NCBI RefSeq assembly: GCF_041435095.1 | Contig: NZ_CP108025.1 | Coordinates: 3,658,001-3,722,000, forward strand | Origin: Kitasatospora sp. NBC_00315 | GTDB lineage: Bacteria > Actinomycetota > Actinomycetes > Streptomycetales > Streptomycetaceae | Direction of reading: 5' to 3' | Length of the DNA stretch: 64,000 nucleotides | Part shown: positions 25,259 through 33,440 of the stretch, piece by piece | How positions within the stretch are numbered: position 1 is the first letter of the stretch | How the letters are laid out: every line of letters starts with the position of its first letter | Notes under the pieces: generated by a model | Told to the model about the DNA's origin: nothing | What the model saw: only the letters and a program-made list of their open reading frames with translations | Databases searched by the model: none | Position numbers and translations under genes: made by a program

Positions 25259-25525
25259 GTGAGCAGCCAGAGCACCGACCGCGGCGACGGCTACGTCCGG
25301 GCCGGCGCGATCGTCTTCGCCGTGGGCGCGGTGGCCACCCTGGTGACCTTCGTCCCGCTGTTCTTCCACCTCACGCCGCTGCCGACGGCGGCGTACTGGC
25401 TGAGCATGCTGATGCCGCTGGGCTTCCTGATCTCGCTGGTCGGGCTGCTCCTCTCGGCCCGCGCCCAGCGCCGCCGCGCGGCCGCCGCCGACGAGGCCCG
25501 GACCACCGCCCGGACCACCGCCTAG
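25259..25525 (+). CDS. Small two-TM membrane protein
   Basis: An 88-residue protein with two membrane segments (AGAIVFAVGAVATLVTFVPLFF and YWLSMLMPLGFLISLVGLLL) and a basic, Arg/Ala-rich cytoplasmic tail. The GTG start has GAGGAG 7 nt upstream. It is a conserved streptomycete hypothetical; function unknown. Its TAG stop overlaps the convergent HAD gene's stop through a shared CTAG. Confidence 0.8.
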   Translation: MSSQSTDRGDGYVRAGAIVFAVGAVATLVTFVPLFFHLTPLPTAAYWLSMLMPLGFLISLVGLLLSARAQRRRAAAADEARTTARTTA

Positions 25526-26169
25526 ACCTCGGCGGGGGCCAGGTGCCCGGCGAGCCAGGCGGGGAACTCCGTCAGGTCCGCCAGCACCACGTCCGCGCCG
25601 GCCGCCAGCAGCTCGTCCGCGCCGTAGGGCCCGGTGGCCACCCCCACCGCGACCGCCCCGGCCCGGCGCGCTCCCCGGATGTCGCCCAGGTGGTCACCGA
25701 CGTACACGCCGGCGCCGTGCTCGCGCAGGGCGTCGCCCTTGCCTTCCGCCCACAGGTCGCCGACCAGGACGTCGGCGTGCAGGCCCGCGTGCTCCAGGTG
25801 CAGCAGCGCGTTCGGCTCGTACTTGCCGGTGATCACCGCCACCCGCCCGCCCGCGGCGCGGACGGCCTCGACGGCGGCGTGGGCGCCGGGCAGGGCCACG
25901 GTCGGCGCGAGCGCCAGCTCCCGGTAGAGCGCCCGGTAGCGGGCGGCGACCTCCGGCAGCCGATCGGCGGCGAACCAGTTGCGGAGCTCGTCGAGCAGCG
26001 GCGGGCCGAGGCGGGTGACGACCAGGTCGCTGTCGATGTAGGTGCCGGTCTCGGCGGAGAGCGCCAGATACGTGGCCCTGATGCCCGGCCGGGTGTCCAG
26101 CAGGGTCATGTCGAGGTCGAAGCCGACCGTGAACGGGGCGGCCGGCACGGCAGCGGGAGTCGAAGGCAT
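25522..26169 (-). CDS. HAD-family phosphatase
   Basis: A 215-residue haloacid-dehalogenase-superfamily hydrolase. Motif I is FDLDMTLLDTR (residues 17-27), motif II is VITGKYE, and motif IV is VYVGDHLGDIRGARRAG. The cap region between suits subclass I (phosphoglycolate phosphatase-like). Substrate unknown. It diverges from the siderophore importer, with the iron box between, so iron control of this gene is possible but unproven. Confidence 0.87.
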   Translation of the reverse strand: MPSTPAAVPAAPFTVGFDLDMTLLDTRPGIRATYLALSAETGTYIDSDLVVTRLGPPLLDELRNWFAADRLPEVAARYRALYRELALAPTVALPGAHAAVEAVRAAGGRVAVITGKYEPNALLHLEHAGLHADVLVGDLWAEGKGDALREHGAGVYVGDHLGDIRGARRAGAVAVGVATGPYGADELLAAGADVVLADLTEFPAWLAGHLAPAEV

Positions 26170-26239
26170 GGGGCCAGGCTATGCGAAGCGGTCGAACGGC
26201 CGGTTCGCCCGCGATCCACCCCGGCCCGGGCCGAGAAAT

Positions 26240-26256
26240 TAGCTTAGCCTAAGCTA
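26240..26256. promoter_or_regulatory. Iron box (DmdR/IdeR-type operator)
   Basis: TAGCTTAGCCTAAGCTA is a perfect 17-bp palindrome around a single central base, close to the actinobacterial iron-box consensus TTAGGTTAGGCTAACCTAA. It ends 8 bp before the first importer ATG, so the repressor would cover the start of transcription. Confidence 0.85.
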
Positions 26257-26264
26257 CTTTCGAG

Positions 26265-27398
26265 ATGGATCCCACGACCGCCGCCCCCGTGCCCCCGCCC
26301 GCCCCCGGGCCGCCCTCCGCGACCTCTCCCGCACCCGCCCCCTCGCCCTCGCCCGCCCCCTCGTCCGCGCCCGCCCCCTCGTCCGCGCCCGGCCGACGGC
26401 GGCTGCTGCGCCGCCGGGTGCTGTGGCTCGCGGCCGCGCTGACCGTCCTGGTCGTCGCGGTGCTGCTGAGCCTGGCCGTCGGCAGCCGCACCATCCCGTT
26501 CGGCGAGACGGTGTCGGCGCTGCTGCACGGCGGCGACTCCACCGACGCCGTCGTCGTCAGGGAGCTGCGGGTGCCCCGCACGGTCGTCGGCCTCGCCGTC
26601 GGCGCGGCCCTCGGCCTGGCCGGCACCGTCATGCAGGGCATCACCCGCAACCCGATCGCCGACCCCGGCATCCTCGGCGTCAGCCAGGGCGCGGCGGCCG
26701 GCGTGGTGCTGGCGATCTCCGCCTTCGGGGTCGGCTCGCTCACCGGTTACGTCTGGTTCGGCTTCGTCGGCGCCGCCCTCGCCACCGTGCTGGTGTACGC
26801 ACTGGCCGGGCACGGCCGGGGCGGGGCGACGCCGATCAGGCTCGCGCTGGCCGGCGCGGCGATGTCGGCGTTCATCGCCTCACTCAACTCCCTGGTGCTC
26901 ACCACCGACGCCGCCACCATGGACCGCTTCCGCTTCTGGCAGGTGGGCTCGCTCTCCGGCCGCTCCGCGGACGTGGCCTGGCAGCTGATGCCGTTCCTCG
27001 CGGCCGGCACGGTCCTGGTGTTCACCGTCGCCCGCGGTCTGGACGCGCTGGCCCTGGGCGACGACACGGCCAAGGGGCTCGGCGCGAGGACCGGCCTGGT
27101 GCGGCTCGTCGGGGCACTCGGCGCGACCGTGCTGACCGGCTCGGCGGTGGCCGCCGCCGGACCGATCGCCTTCGTCGGACTCGCCGTGCCGCACGCCGCC
27201 CGCGCACTGGTCGGCGCCGACCACCGCTGGGTGCTGACCCTCTCCGCGCTGCTCGGGCCGGCGCTGCTGCTGCTGGCGGACGCGCTCGGGCGGGTGCTCT
27301 TCCCGCCCTCCGAGGTGCCGGCCGGGGTGATGACCGCACTGGTCGGTGTGCCGGTGCTGGTCGCACTGGTGCGCCGGCGCACGGTGGTGGCCGCGTGA
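26265..27398 (+). CDS. FecCD-type siderophore ABC permease, subunit 1
   Basis: A 377-residue BtuC/FecCD permease with about nine membrane segments. Family motifs include RELRVPRTVVGLAVGAALGLAG, MQGITRNPIADPGILGVSQGA and the EAA-loop region GARTGLVRL. The first 45 residues are a Pro/Ser/Ala low-complexity leader unlike family members. The ATG lies 8 bp after the iron box without a Shine-Dalgarno, so either the transcript is leaderless or the true start is a downstream GTG/CTG. It begins a four-gene importer operon repressed when iron is plentiful. Confidence 0.88.
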   Translation: MDPTTAAPVPPPAPGPPSATSPAPAPSPSPAPSSAPAPSSAPGRRRLLRRRVLWLAAALTVLVVAVLLSLAVGSRTIPFGETVSALLHGGDSTDAVVVRELRVPRTVVGLAVGAALGLAGTVMQGITRNPIADPGILGVSQGAAAGVVLAISAFGVGSLTGYVWFGFVGAALATVLVYALAGHGRGGATPIRLALAGAAMSAFIASLNSLVLTTDAATMDRFRFWQVGSLSGRSADVAWQLMPFLAAGTVLVFTVARGLDALALGDDTAKGLGARTGLVRLVGALGATVLTGSAVAAAGPIAFVGLAVPHAARALVGADHRWVLTLSALLGPALLLLADALGRVLFPPSEVPAGVMTALVGVPVLVALVRRRTVVAA

Positions 27399-28468
27399 GC
27401 GCCGCCGTCACCCCCGGCTCCACCCGGAGAGCCACGCCCGCCGGTTACCGGGTGCTGCGCGCCGGACGCGCCTCCTTCCTGCTGCACCGCCGCTCCGTAC
27501 TGGTCGCCGCCGCCCTGCTGCTGGTGCTCGCCGCCGTGGCGGTCGCCTCGCTCTGCCTCGGCGAGTCCACGCTCTCCCCGGCCGAGGTGCTCAAGGTGCT
27601 CCTCGGGCGCCCCAGCCCGGACCGGCTCGTGGTCGGCGAGTTCCGGCTGCCCCGGATCGAGGTCGGCCTGCTGGTCGGGCTCGCCCTCGGGCTGGCCGGT
27701 GCGCTGATCCAGACCGTCGCCCGCAACCCGCTGGCCGGCCCGGACGTCATCGGGGTCTCGCACGGCGCGGCCGCCCTGGTGGTCGGCCTGCTCGCGTACG
27801 GAGTGGTCGGCTCCACCGGCCAGGTGCCGTACGCGGCGGTGGCGGGCGGACTGGCGGCCGGGCTGCTGGTGTACGCGCTCGCCTGGCGGCGCGGCATGCA
27901 CGCGCAGCGCTTCGTGCTGGTCGGCATCGGCGTCAGCGTCGCGCTGTCCTCGCTCACCACCGTCTTCCTGACCAAGGGTGACGGCCTCCAGGCCCAGCAG
28001 GCCAAGGTCTGGATGACCGGCAGCCTGAACGGGGCGGGCCAGGACCAGTTCGACTGGCTCCTCCGGGTGCTGGTGGCCGCCGTACCCGCCGTGCTCTGGG
28101 CCGCCCGGGCGCAGCGCGGCATCTCCTTCGACGACGCCACCGCCGTCGGCCTCGGCCTGCGGCTGGACCGCATCCGCCTGGGCATGGCGCTGCTGGGTGT
28201 CGTGCTGGCCTCCTGCGCGGCGGGCGCGGCCGGGCCGGTGGACTTCGTCGCGTTGACGGCCCCGCAGATCGCCCTGCGCCTGGCGCGCTCGGCGCAGATC
28301 CCGCTGCTCTGCTCGGCGCTCACCGGCTCGGTGCTGGTCGTCCTCGCCGACCTGCTCGCCCGCCGACTGCTCGCCCCCGTCGAACTGCCCGTCGGCGTGG
28401 TGACCGGCCTGGTGGGCGCGCCGTACCTGATGTGGCTGCTCGTCCGATCCCGCCGTGGAGGCTCCTGA
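27395..28468 (+). CDS. FecCD-type siderophore ABC permease, subunit 2
   Basis: A 357-residue FecCD permease: [26 protein letters not shown], then [34 protein letters not shown] and [17 protein letters not shown]. The GTG start overlaps the first permease stop as GTGA. With subunit 1 it forms the heterodimeric membrane channel of the importer. About nine membrane segments are expected. Confidence 0.92.
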   Translation: MSAAVTPGSTRRATPAGYRVLRAGRASFLLHRRSVLVAAALLLVLAAVAVASLCLGESTLSPAEVLKVLLGRPSPDRLVVGEFRLPRIEVGLLVGLALGLAGALIQTVARNPLAGPDVIGVSHGAAALVVGLLAYGVVGSTGQVPYAAVAGGLAAGLLVYALAWRRGMHAQRFVLVGIGVSVALSSLTTVFLTKGDGLQAQQAKVWMTGSLNGAGQDQFDWLLRVLVAAVPAVLWAARAQRGISFDDATAVGLGLRLDRIRLGMALLGVVLASCAAGAAGPVDFVALTAPQIALRLARSAQIPLLCSALTGSVLVVLADLLARRLLAPVELPVGVVTGLVGAPYLMWLLVRSRRGGS

Positions 28469-29292
28469 TGACCGCGCCCCTGACGACCGCCCACCGCCTG
28501 GAGGCACGGGACCTCACGCTCGCGTACGAGGCGCGCACGGTCGTGGAGGGGCTGGACCTCGCCGTCCCCGACGGCCGGGTCACCGTGATCGTGGGGCCGA
28601 ACGCCTGCGGCAAGTCCACCCTGCTGCGGGCGCTGGGGCGGCTGCTGAGGCCCACCCGCGGAGCCGTGCTGCTGGACGGCTCCGAGCTGGCGCGGGTGCC
28701 CACCCGGCGGATCGCCCAGCGGATCGGCCTGCTTCCGCAGTCCCCGCTGGCGCCGGAGGGCATCACGGTCGGCGACCTGGTCGCGCGCGGGCGCCAGCCG
28801 CACCAGAGCTGGTGGCAGCAGTGGTCGGCCGAGGACGAGGAGGCCGTCGCCGAGGCGCTGCTGCGCACCTCCACCGCCGAGCTGGCCGACCGCAGCGTGG
28901 ACGAGCTGTCCGGGGGCCAGCGACAGCGGGCCTGGATCGCGATGGCGCTCGCCCAGGGCACCGACATCCTGCTGCTGGACGAGCCGACCACCTTCCTGGA
29001 CATCGCCCACCAGGTCGAGGTGCTCGATCTGGTGCGCCGGCTGAACGTGGAGAAGGGACGCACCGTGGTCGCCGTGCTGCACGACCTCAACCAGGCCGCC
29101 CGGTACGCGGACCACCTGGTCGCGATGCGCGACGGGAGGATCGTCGCGCAGGGCGCCCCGACCGAGATCGTCACCGCCGCGCTGGTTCGCGAGGTCTTCG
29201 GCCTGGAGTCGGTGATCGTCCCGGACCCGGTCACGGGTACTCCGCTGGTGGTACCGGGCGCGCCCTGGGCGGTAACGGCCGACCTCCAGTGA
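28468..29292 (+). CDS. Siderophore ABC transporter ATP-binding protein
   Basis: A 274-residue FepC/FhuC-type ATPase. Walker A is GPNACGKST (43-51), the signature is [10 protein letters not shown], Walker B is [12 protein letters not shown] and the switch His is in [16 protein letters not shown]. Its ATG overlaps the permease stop by one base (TGATG). It powers the two FecCD permeases at the inner face of the membrane. Confidence 0.95.
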   Translation: MTAPLTTAHRLEARDLTLAYEARTVVEGLDLAVPDGRVTVIVGPNACGKSTLLRALGRLLRPTRGAVLLDGSELARVPTRRIAQRIGLLPQSPLAPEGITVGDLVARGRQPHQSWWQQWSAEDEEAVAEALLRTSTAELADRSVDELSGGQRQRAWIAMALAQGTDILLLDEPTTFLDIAHQVEVLDLVRRLNVEKGRTVVAVLHDLNQAARYADHLVAMRDGRIVAQGAPTEIVTAALVREVFGLESVIVPDPVTGTPLVVPGAPWAVTADLQ

Positions 29293-29367
29293 CAATCCGG
29301 ACATAATCGACGCATCGAACGGCCGCCGAACCGGCGGGGCCGCCCGACCGACGTCCGAGAGGTCCCG

Positions 29368-30309
29368 ATGCCTGGTCAGATCCCGCACCGGCTCGCCCGG
29401 CGGACGCTGCTCGCCGGGCTCGCCGGGCTGGGCCTCGGCGGAGCGGGCCTCACCGCCTGCGCGGGCACCACCGCCACCACCGCCGACAGCGCGGCCTCCG
29501 CGACCACGCCGCCGCCGGGCCCGCGCGTCGTCGTCCTGGACACCGCCGCGCTCGACTCCGCCATGACCCTCGGCATCACCCCGGTCGGTGCCGCCCGGGC
29601 CCCGGCCGACACCGGCCTGCCCGACTACTGGCCCGCCTCCCGACTCGCCGAGATCACCACGGTCGGCGAGATCGGCGCCCCGGACACCGCCGTCGTCCGG
29701 AGGCTGCGACCGGACCTCGTCCTCGGCAACCAGGTCAGCGACGGTGCCCACTACGAGACGCTCCGGCGGGTCGCCCCGACCCTCCTCACCCCGGCCGCCG
29801 CCCAGGTCTGGAAGAGCAACTTCCTGCAGCACGCCCAGGCCCTGGACCGCCGTGCGGCGGCCGACGCCTTCACCACCGCCTACCAGCGGCACGCCGCGCA
29901 GGTCGCGCAGGCCCTGGCCGCGGCCGGGCTCGGCGGCCGGCGGATCAGCCTCGTCCGGTTCGCCGAGAACGCCCCGCCCCGGATGTACGGACGCCAGAGC
30001 TTCCCCGGCACCCTGCTGACCGACGTCCAGCTGGGCCGCCCCGACCCGCAGGACACCGACCAGGCCGAGATCGACCTCCCCGCCGACCAGATCGCCCGCG
30101 CCGACGGCGACTTCATCCTGTACGCGACCTACGGCGACCCGGTGGCCTCCGGTGCGACCGCCACCCTGGCCTCCCCCGGCTGGCAGGCCCTGGGCGCGGT
30201 CCGGGCGCACCGCGCCTTCCCGGTCGACGACCGGCTCTGGTTCCAGGGCGTGGGTTACACCGGCGCCAACGCCGTCCTGGACGAGCTGCAGCACCTGCTC
30301 GGCGCCTGA
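29368..30309 (+). CDS. Siderophore-binding lipoprotein of ABC importer
   Basis: A 313-residue FepB/FhuD-like binding protein. The N-terminus has twin arginines (LARRTLLAG) and a lipobox LTAC with Cys31, so it is probably exported by Tat as a lipoprotein. The mature protein has class III binding-protein features: VVVLDTAALDSAMTLGITPVG, LRPDLVLGNQVSDG and a terminal GANAVLDELQHLL. GAGAGG precedes the ATG. A 75-bp gap separates it from the ATPase gene; it may have its own promoter. The siderophore is unknown. Confidence 0.92.
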   Translation: MPGQIPHRLARRTLLAGLAGLGLGGAGLTACAGTTATTADSAASATTPPPGPRVVVLDTAALDSAMTLGITPVGAARAPADTGLPDYWPASRLAEITTVGEIGAPDTAVVRRLRPDLVLGNQVSDGAHYETLRRVAPTLLTPAAAQVWKSNFLQHAQALDRRAAADAFTTAYQRHAAQVAQALAAAGLGGRRISLVRFAENAPPRMYGRQSFPGTLLTDVQLGRPDPQDTDQAEIDLPADQIARADGDFILYATYGDPVASGATATLASPGWQALGAVRAHRAFPVDDRLWFQGVGYTGANAVLDELQHLLGA

Positions 30310-30333
30310 GACGAGGCGACGGGTCGGCCCGGG

Positions 30334-30699
30334 TCAGGCGGGTATGCCGGGGCGCCTGCGGTGGCGACCGGGCCGAGGCCGGGTCGCCGGGATGTGCGTC
30401 TGGGGGATGTGCGGCGCGGGGATTTCAGTCTCGGGGATATCAGTCTCCGGGTGGTGGGTCTCGGGGCCGAAGTGACCGGCCTGGCGGGCGATCCAGGAGT
30501 ACTCGCTGCTTCCGTCGGGGAGGCGGCGGAGCTCCCAGCGCCCGTGGCGGGTGATCGGGGTCGGCGGAGCGAGCGCCTGCTCGTCGGGATGCGGCGCCCT
30601 GAGCGTCGCCAGGACCCCCAGGGCCACCGTGACGAGCGCGAGCGCGAGGAGGGTCAGCAGGGCCGCACCGGCGAGGAAACCTGCGGTCCCGCTCCTCAT
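30334..30699 (-). CDS. Small membrane protein with P-x-T-x-I repeat tail
   Basis: A 121-residue protein with one N-terminal membrane segment (AGAALLTLLALALVTVALGVLATL). A short basic region with RWELRRLPDGSSEYSWIARQ follows, then a tail of pentapeptides (PETDI, PETEI, PAPHI, PQTHI) and a basic end. The ATG overlaps the upstream gene as ATGA, so it is the last gene of a coupled set beginning with the ATP-binding gene at 31398. Function unknown. Confidence 0.7.
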   Translation of the reverse strand: MRSGTAGFLAGAALLTLLALALVTVALGVLATLRAPHPDEQALAPPTPITRHGRWELRRLPDGSSEYSWIARQAGHFGPETHHPETDIPETEIPAPHIPQTHIPATRPRPGRHRRRPGIPA

Positions 30700-30935
30700 C
30701 GGTGCGGCCGGATGACCCGGGTGCCGAGGTGGGCGGCGAGGGCGTGCAGGAGTTCCTCGGCCTGGTCGCGGGTGAGCGGAAGCGCGAGCTGCTCACCGGG
30801 GCCGAGGCTGATGTCCAGATCGACCGCGCAGCGGAGTTGGACGGCGGCGTCCGGCACGCGTTCGACGGTGAGGTAGGGCACGGTGGTGCGCTCGACGTGC
30901 GCCGGCTGCGGCACCAGCGGGATCAGGACTCCCAC
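30696..30935 (-). CDS. Hypothetical 79-residue protein
   Basis: The sequence begins MGVLIPLVPQPAHVERTTVP and has an amphipathic end (LTRDQAEELLHALAAHLGTRV). No known domain; streptomycetes often carry such small proteins beside ATP-binding/XRE pairs. A GTG start is used, overlapping the end of a 21-codon frame upstream, and the stop overlaps the next gene by ATGA. Coupling on both sides supports expression. Confidence 0.65.
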   Translation of the reverse strand: MGVLIPLVPQPAHVERTTVPYLTVERVPDAAVQLRCAVDLDISLGPGEQLALPLTRDQAEELLHALAAHLGTRVIRPHR

Positions 30936-30988
30936 GGTCCACCCCGGTCCAGGTCGCCGAGCGGATCGGTGCGGTGGTCGCCGGTCAT
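30923..30988 (-). CDS. Possible 21-residue coupled peptide
   Basis: A short frame starting MTGDHRTDPLGDLD lies exactly between two real genes. Its ATG overlaps the ATP-binding gene's stop (ATGA), and its TGA lies 12 bp into the next gene. It may be a translational link rather than a functional peptide. Confidence 0.35.
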   Translation of the reverse strand: MTGDHRTDPLGDLDRGGPWES

Positions 30989-31398
30989 GCGGCGGCGTCC
31001 AGCTCGAACCAGATGCTCTTGCCGGTCCTGCGGGGCGCGGCGCCGAAACGGTGGGTGAGGTTGCGGACCAGGTGCAGGCCCCGGCCGGACAGCTCGTACG
31101 GGTCGGAACAGGGCAGCTCCTCGGGGAGGTCCGGGCCGTCGTCGGAGACGGACACGCGCAGTGTGCGGTTCGCCAGCACGACGACCACCACGACGGGAGC
31201 CGGACTGCCGCCGTGCTTCCAGGCGTTGACGTACAGCTCGCAGAGGGCGAGTTCGGCGTCGTGGATGACGTCCGGGGGCCAGCCGACCAGGCTCATCGCC
31301 TCACGCAGCTCCTCGCGGGCGGCGGACCAGTCGGGTGGCTCCGGCGAACGGGACGATTCGGGGGATCGGTACGGTTCGGGCAGGTTGCAGGCACGCAT
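30985..31398 (-). CDS. ATP-binding (HATPase, anti-sigma-like) regulator
   Basis: A 137-residue GHKL-fold protein. The N-box region reads DAELALCELYVNAWKHGG and the G-box region VSDDGPDLPEEL, then LSGRGLHLVRNLTHRFG. It resembles RsbW/SpoIIAB-type kinases, common in streptomycetes beside XRE/DUF397 genes as in whiJ-like loci. GGAGG precedes the ATG. It diverges from the XRE regulator and probably takes part in developmental or stress regulation by protein contact; no phosphorylation target is visible. Confidence 0.85.
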   Translation of the reverse strand: MRACNLPEPYRSPESSRSPEPPDWSAAREELREAMSLVGWPPDVIHDAELALCELYVNAWKHGGSPAPVVVVVVLANRTLRVSVSDDGPDLPEELPCSDPYELSGRGLHLVRNLTHRFGAAPRRTGKSIWFELDAAA

Positions 31399-31677
31399 GG
31401 GAGACCTCCGTGCGGGATGGGGTGAGGGTACGCGTCGGCGGGGTCGTCGCCGTGAGCCAGGCCAGGACATGGCTGCTCTTCGGTGCGGGGCAGCAGGTAT
31501 CTACTGCCCTGTGAGTAGGCGTTACTGACGATCCGTCCGATCCACGCGATGACGACCATAGCCGACTCCGGCTTAAATTTAAGTGCGATGCCGGGAAGTT
31601 CCCTCTCCAGTGGGACGGATGGCCGCTCTCATGGACGGCGCGGCACACTAGTCTCACAAGAACGCCGAGAGGAACCC

Positions 31678-32541
31678 ATGCCCGGTCGCCACGACCCCAC
31701 ACTTCGTCAGCGCCGCATCGGCGCCGAACTGCGGAGGATGCGAGAGCAGGCCGGTTTCGGCGGCAGCCACCTCGCCCGCGTGCTCGGCGTCAGTCCTGCC
31801 CAGGTGACGCAGATGGAGAACGGCAAGTCCAGCGTCAGCGCCGATCGGCTCCGCACGGTCGCGGCAGCCTGCATGTGCGCCAACGGACCTCTCGTCGAAG
31901 CCCTCGCCGCCATGGCCTCGGAGCGAGGAGTCAGGTGGTGGGACGAGCATCGCGGCTCCCTGGGCACTCCCTTCCTCGACGTGGCCGAGATCGAGGGCCA
32001 CGCGGAGAAGATCTCCACCTACACGATCACCTTCATCCCGGGACTGTTGCAGACCGCCGACTACGCCGCCTCCGTATTCGATCGGGCGATTCCGCCCCTG
32101 CCCCGCCAAGCCGTCGACACGCGGATCGCCTTTCGCCTGCAGAGGCAACAGATCGTCCGATCCGGCGCGGTTCCCTACACCGCTTTCATCCACGAAGCGG
32201 CGCTCCGCATGCAGTTCAGCGGACCGAAGGTTCTCATCGAACAGCTCGGCGCCCTCGTCCAGGACTCGCACCACCCGAGGATCTCCATCCGAGTAGTGCG
32301 GTTCGACGTCAAATCGCTGCCTGGCCCCAGCGAGAACCTCACCTTCGCCGAGGGCCCGGTGCAGGAACTGGACACCATCCAGATCGATGTCAGCCATGGC
32401 CATCTGATCCTCGACTCGCCGGCTCAACTCGCGAGCTACCGGGAGATCCTCGCTCGCATCGACTCCGTGGCTCTCCCGGAGGACGAGTCACGAGACCTCA
32501 TCCAGTCCGTCCAGAAGGAAATCGAAAGCAAACATGGCTAG
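31678..32541 (+). CDS. XRE-family regulator with DUF5753 domain (WhiJ-like)
   Basis: A 287-residue protein. Residues 8-65 form an XRE helix-turn-helix (LRRMREQAGFGGSHLARVLG then SPAQVTQMENGKSSVSADRL). Residues 95-280 are the DUF5753 domain, with YTITFIPGLLQTADYA and the closing SYREILARIDSVALPEDES. This is the standard whiJ-type regulator. GAGAGG lies 5 nt before the ATG, and the stop overlaps the DUF397 gene by 8 bp. Confidence 0.9.
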   Translation: MPGRHDPTLRQRRIGAELRRMREQAGFGGSHLARVLGVSPAQVTQMENGKSSVSADRLRTVAAACMCANGPLVEALAAMASERGVRWWDEHRGSLGTPFLDVAEIEGHAEKISTYTITFIPGLLQTADYAASVFDRAIPPLPRQAVDTRIAFRLQRQQIVRSGAVPYTAFIHEAALRMQFSGPKVLIEQLGALVQDSHHPRISIRVVRFDVKSLPGPSENLTFAEGPVQELDTIQIDVSHGHLILDSPAQLASYREILARIDSVALPEDESRDLIQSVQKEIESKHG

Positions 32542-32737
32542 TCCCGCCTGGCAGAAGGCCACGCACTCAAGCGCGAACAACGCATGCCTGGAGGTCCGGA
32601 CCGTCGACGGCCTGGTCGAGCTCCGCGAGTCCGACGACGGCGAGATCATCGTCCGCACCACACCCCTCAAGTTCGCCAAGTTCCTCCAGGGCGTCAAGGA
32701 CGGCGAGTTCGACCACCACGCCGACCCCGACACCTGA
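32534..32737 (+). CDS. DUF397 small regulator partner
   Basis: A 67-residue DUF397 protein: [28 protein letters not shown], ending with [23 protein letters not shown]397 proteins are the small partners of XRE/DUF5753 regulators and probably counteract them. Here it overlaps the XRE gene by 8 bp, so equal expression is likely. Confidence 0.93.
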   Translation: MASPAWQKATHSSANNACLEVRTVDGLVELRESDDGEIIVRTTPLKFAKFLQGVKDGEFDHHADPDT

Positions 32738-32762
32738 CGACATCGGCCCCTTCGGGCGGGGC

Positions 32763-32811
32763 GGACGCGGCGGTCGGGCGGCCCTTCCTCGCGAAGGGGC
32801 CCGCCGTCCGG
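32763..32811 (+). terminator. Imperfect hairpin, likely terminator after DUF397
   Basis: CGGACGCGGCGG...CCCTTC pairs with GAAGGG...CCGCCGTCCG around a CTCGC loop, 26 bp after the DUF397 stop. Some mismatches occur in the middle. Confidence 0.5.
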
Positions 32812-32904
32812 ATGGGGGCGGGCATCGCAGGGACGCGTGCCCGCTGCTCCTCTACGCTGTCCGGGGAAAATGACGATCTGTCAACAGCGATCAGGGGGCC
32901 CTCG

Positions 32905-33029
32905 TTGACTCCGGCAAGCGCACCGTCACGTGTGATAGCGGGTCGTTACCGGCTGGTCGGCTTCCTCGGGTCGGGCGGGATGGGACGGGTCTGGAGGGCC
33001 CACGACCAGCAACTGGGCATTGACGTCGC
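32905..33029 (+). pseudogene. 5' remnant of a serine/threonine protein kinase gene
   Basis: From a TTG ([17 protein letters not shown]) the frame reads [24 protein letters not shown], the glycine-rich loop and first strands of an actinobacterial PknB-type kinase. Kinase similarity ends at about 33029, before the catalytic Lys, and the frame closes at 33078 in unrelated sequence. About 40 codons remain, so it is a dead remnant next to the IS island. The remainder of the kinase is not in the window. Confidence 0.75.
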
Positions 33030-33318
33030 CGCATCCCGCCAGGAGTGTGATGCCGTCTATTGCGGGGGCTCTTTGTGAGATCACTTCTCTGAGAACCTCA
33101 GCTCAGCCTGCGCAACGGGACAATCCGACCGGACAGCACATGGTCGCGGCGCTGACGCCGCCAATCGTCCTCTGGGGAAATCCTGGAGAAGATCTTGCGG
33201 TTGGGCCCTCGGAGCGCCGATTCAGACCAACGCAGGGCAACGCACCGATCTGCTCCTTTGACGGCGACCCAGCGCCAGCAAGTTTGATGGGGACTTCGAA
33301 GCCCACCTGAAGGTTCAG
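33030..33318. other. Decayed sequence between kinase remnant and IS
   Basis: About 290 bp of lower-GC sequence with no convincing gene. The last frame before the IS reads FDGDFEAHLKVQ followed, across the IS, by a TAG, so the IS may have entered the end of a gene; the upstream part closes too soon to be sure. Confidence 0.3.
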
Positions 33319-33364
33319 CCCGAATCCACCGGCCGATAGTCGGTCCAGGGTCCGGACATGAAAA

Positions 33365-33438
33365 CGGAGATGCCCTCTGACCTGGGAAGATGTGACTTGT
33401 CTAGGGTTACATCCATCGGGTCTGGAGGGGCATCTCCG
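33365..33438 (+). promoter_or_regulatory. Hairpin and candidate promoter of IS copy 1 transposase
   Basis: CGGAGATGCCC (33365-33375) pairs with GGGCATCTCCG (33428-33438). In the loop, CTGACC and TAGGGT, 19 bp apart, may be -35/-10. The 14-mer GACTTGTCTAGGGT (33394-33407) also occurs in the other IS type. Confidence 0.5.
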
Positions 33439-33440
33439 GA

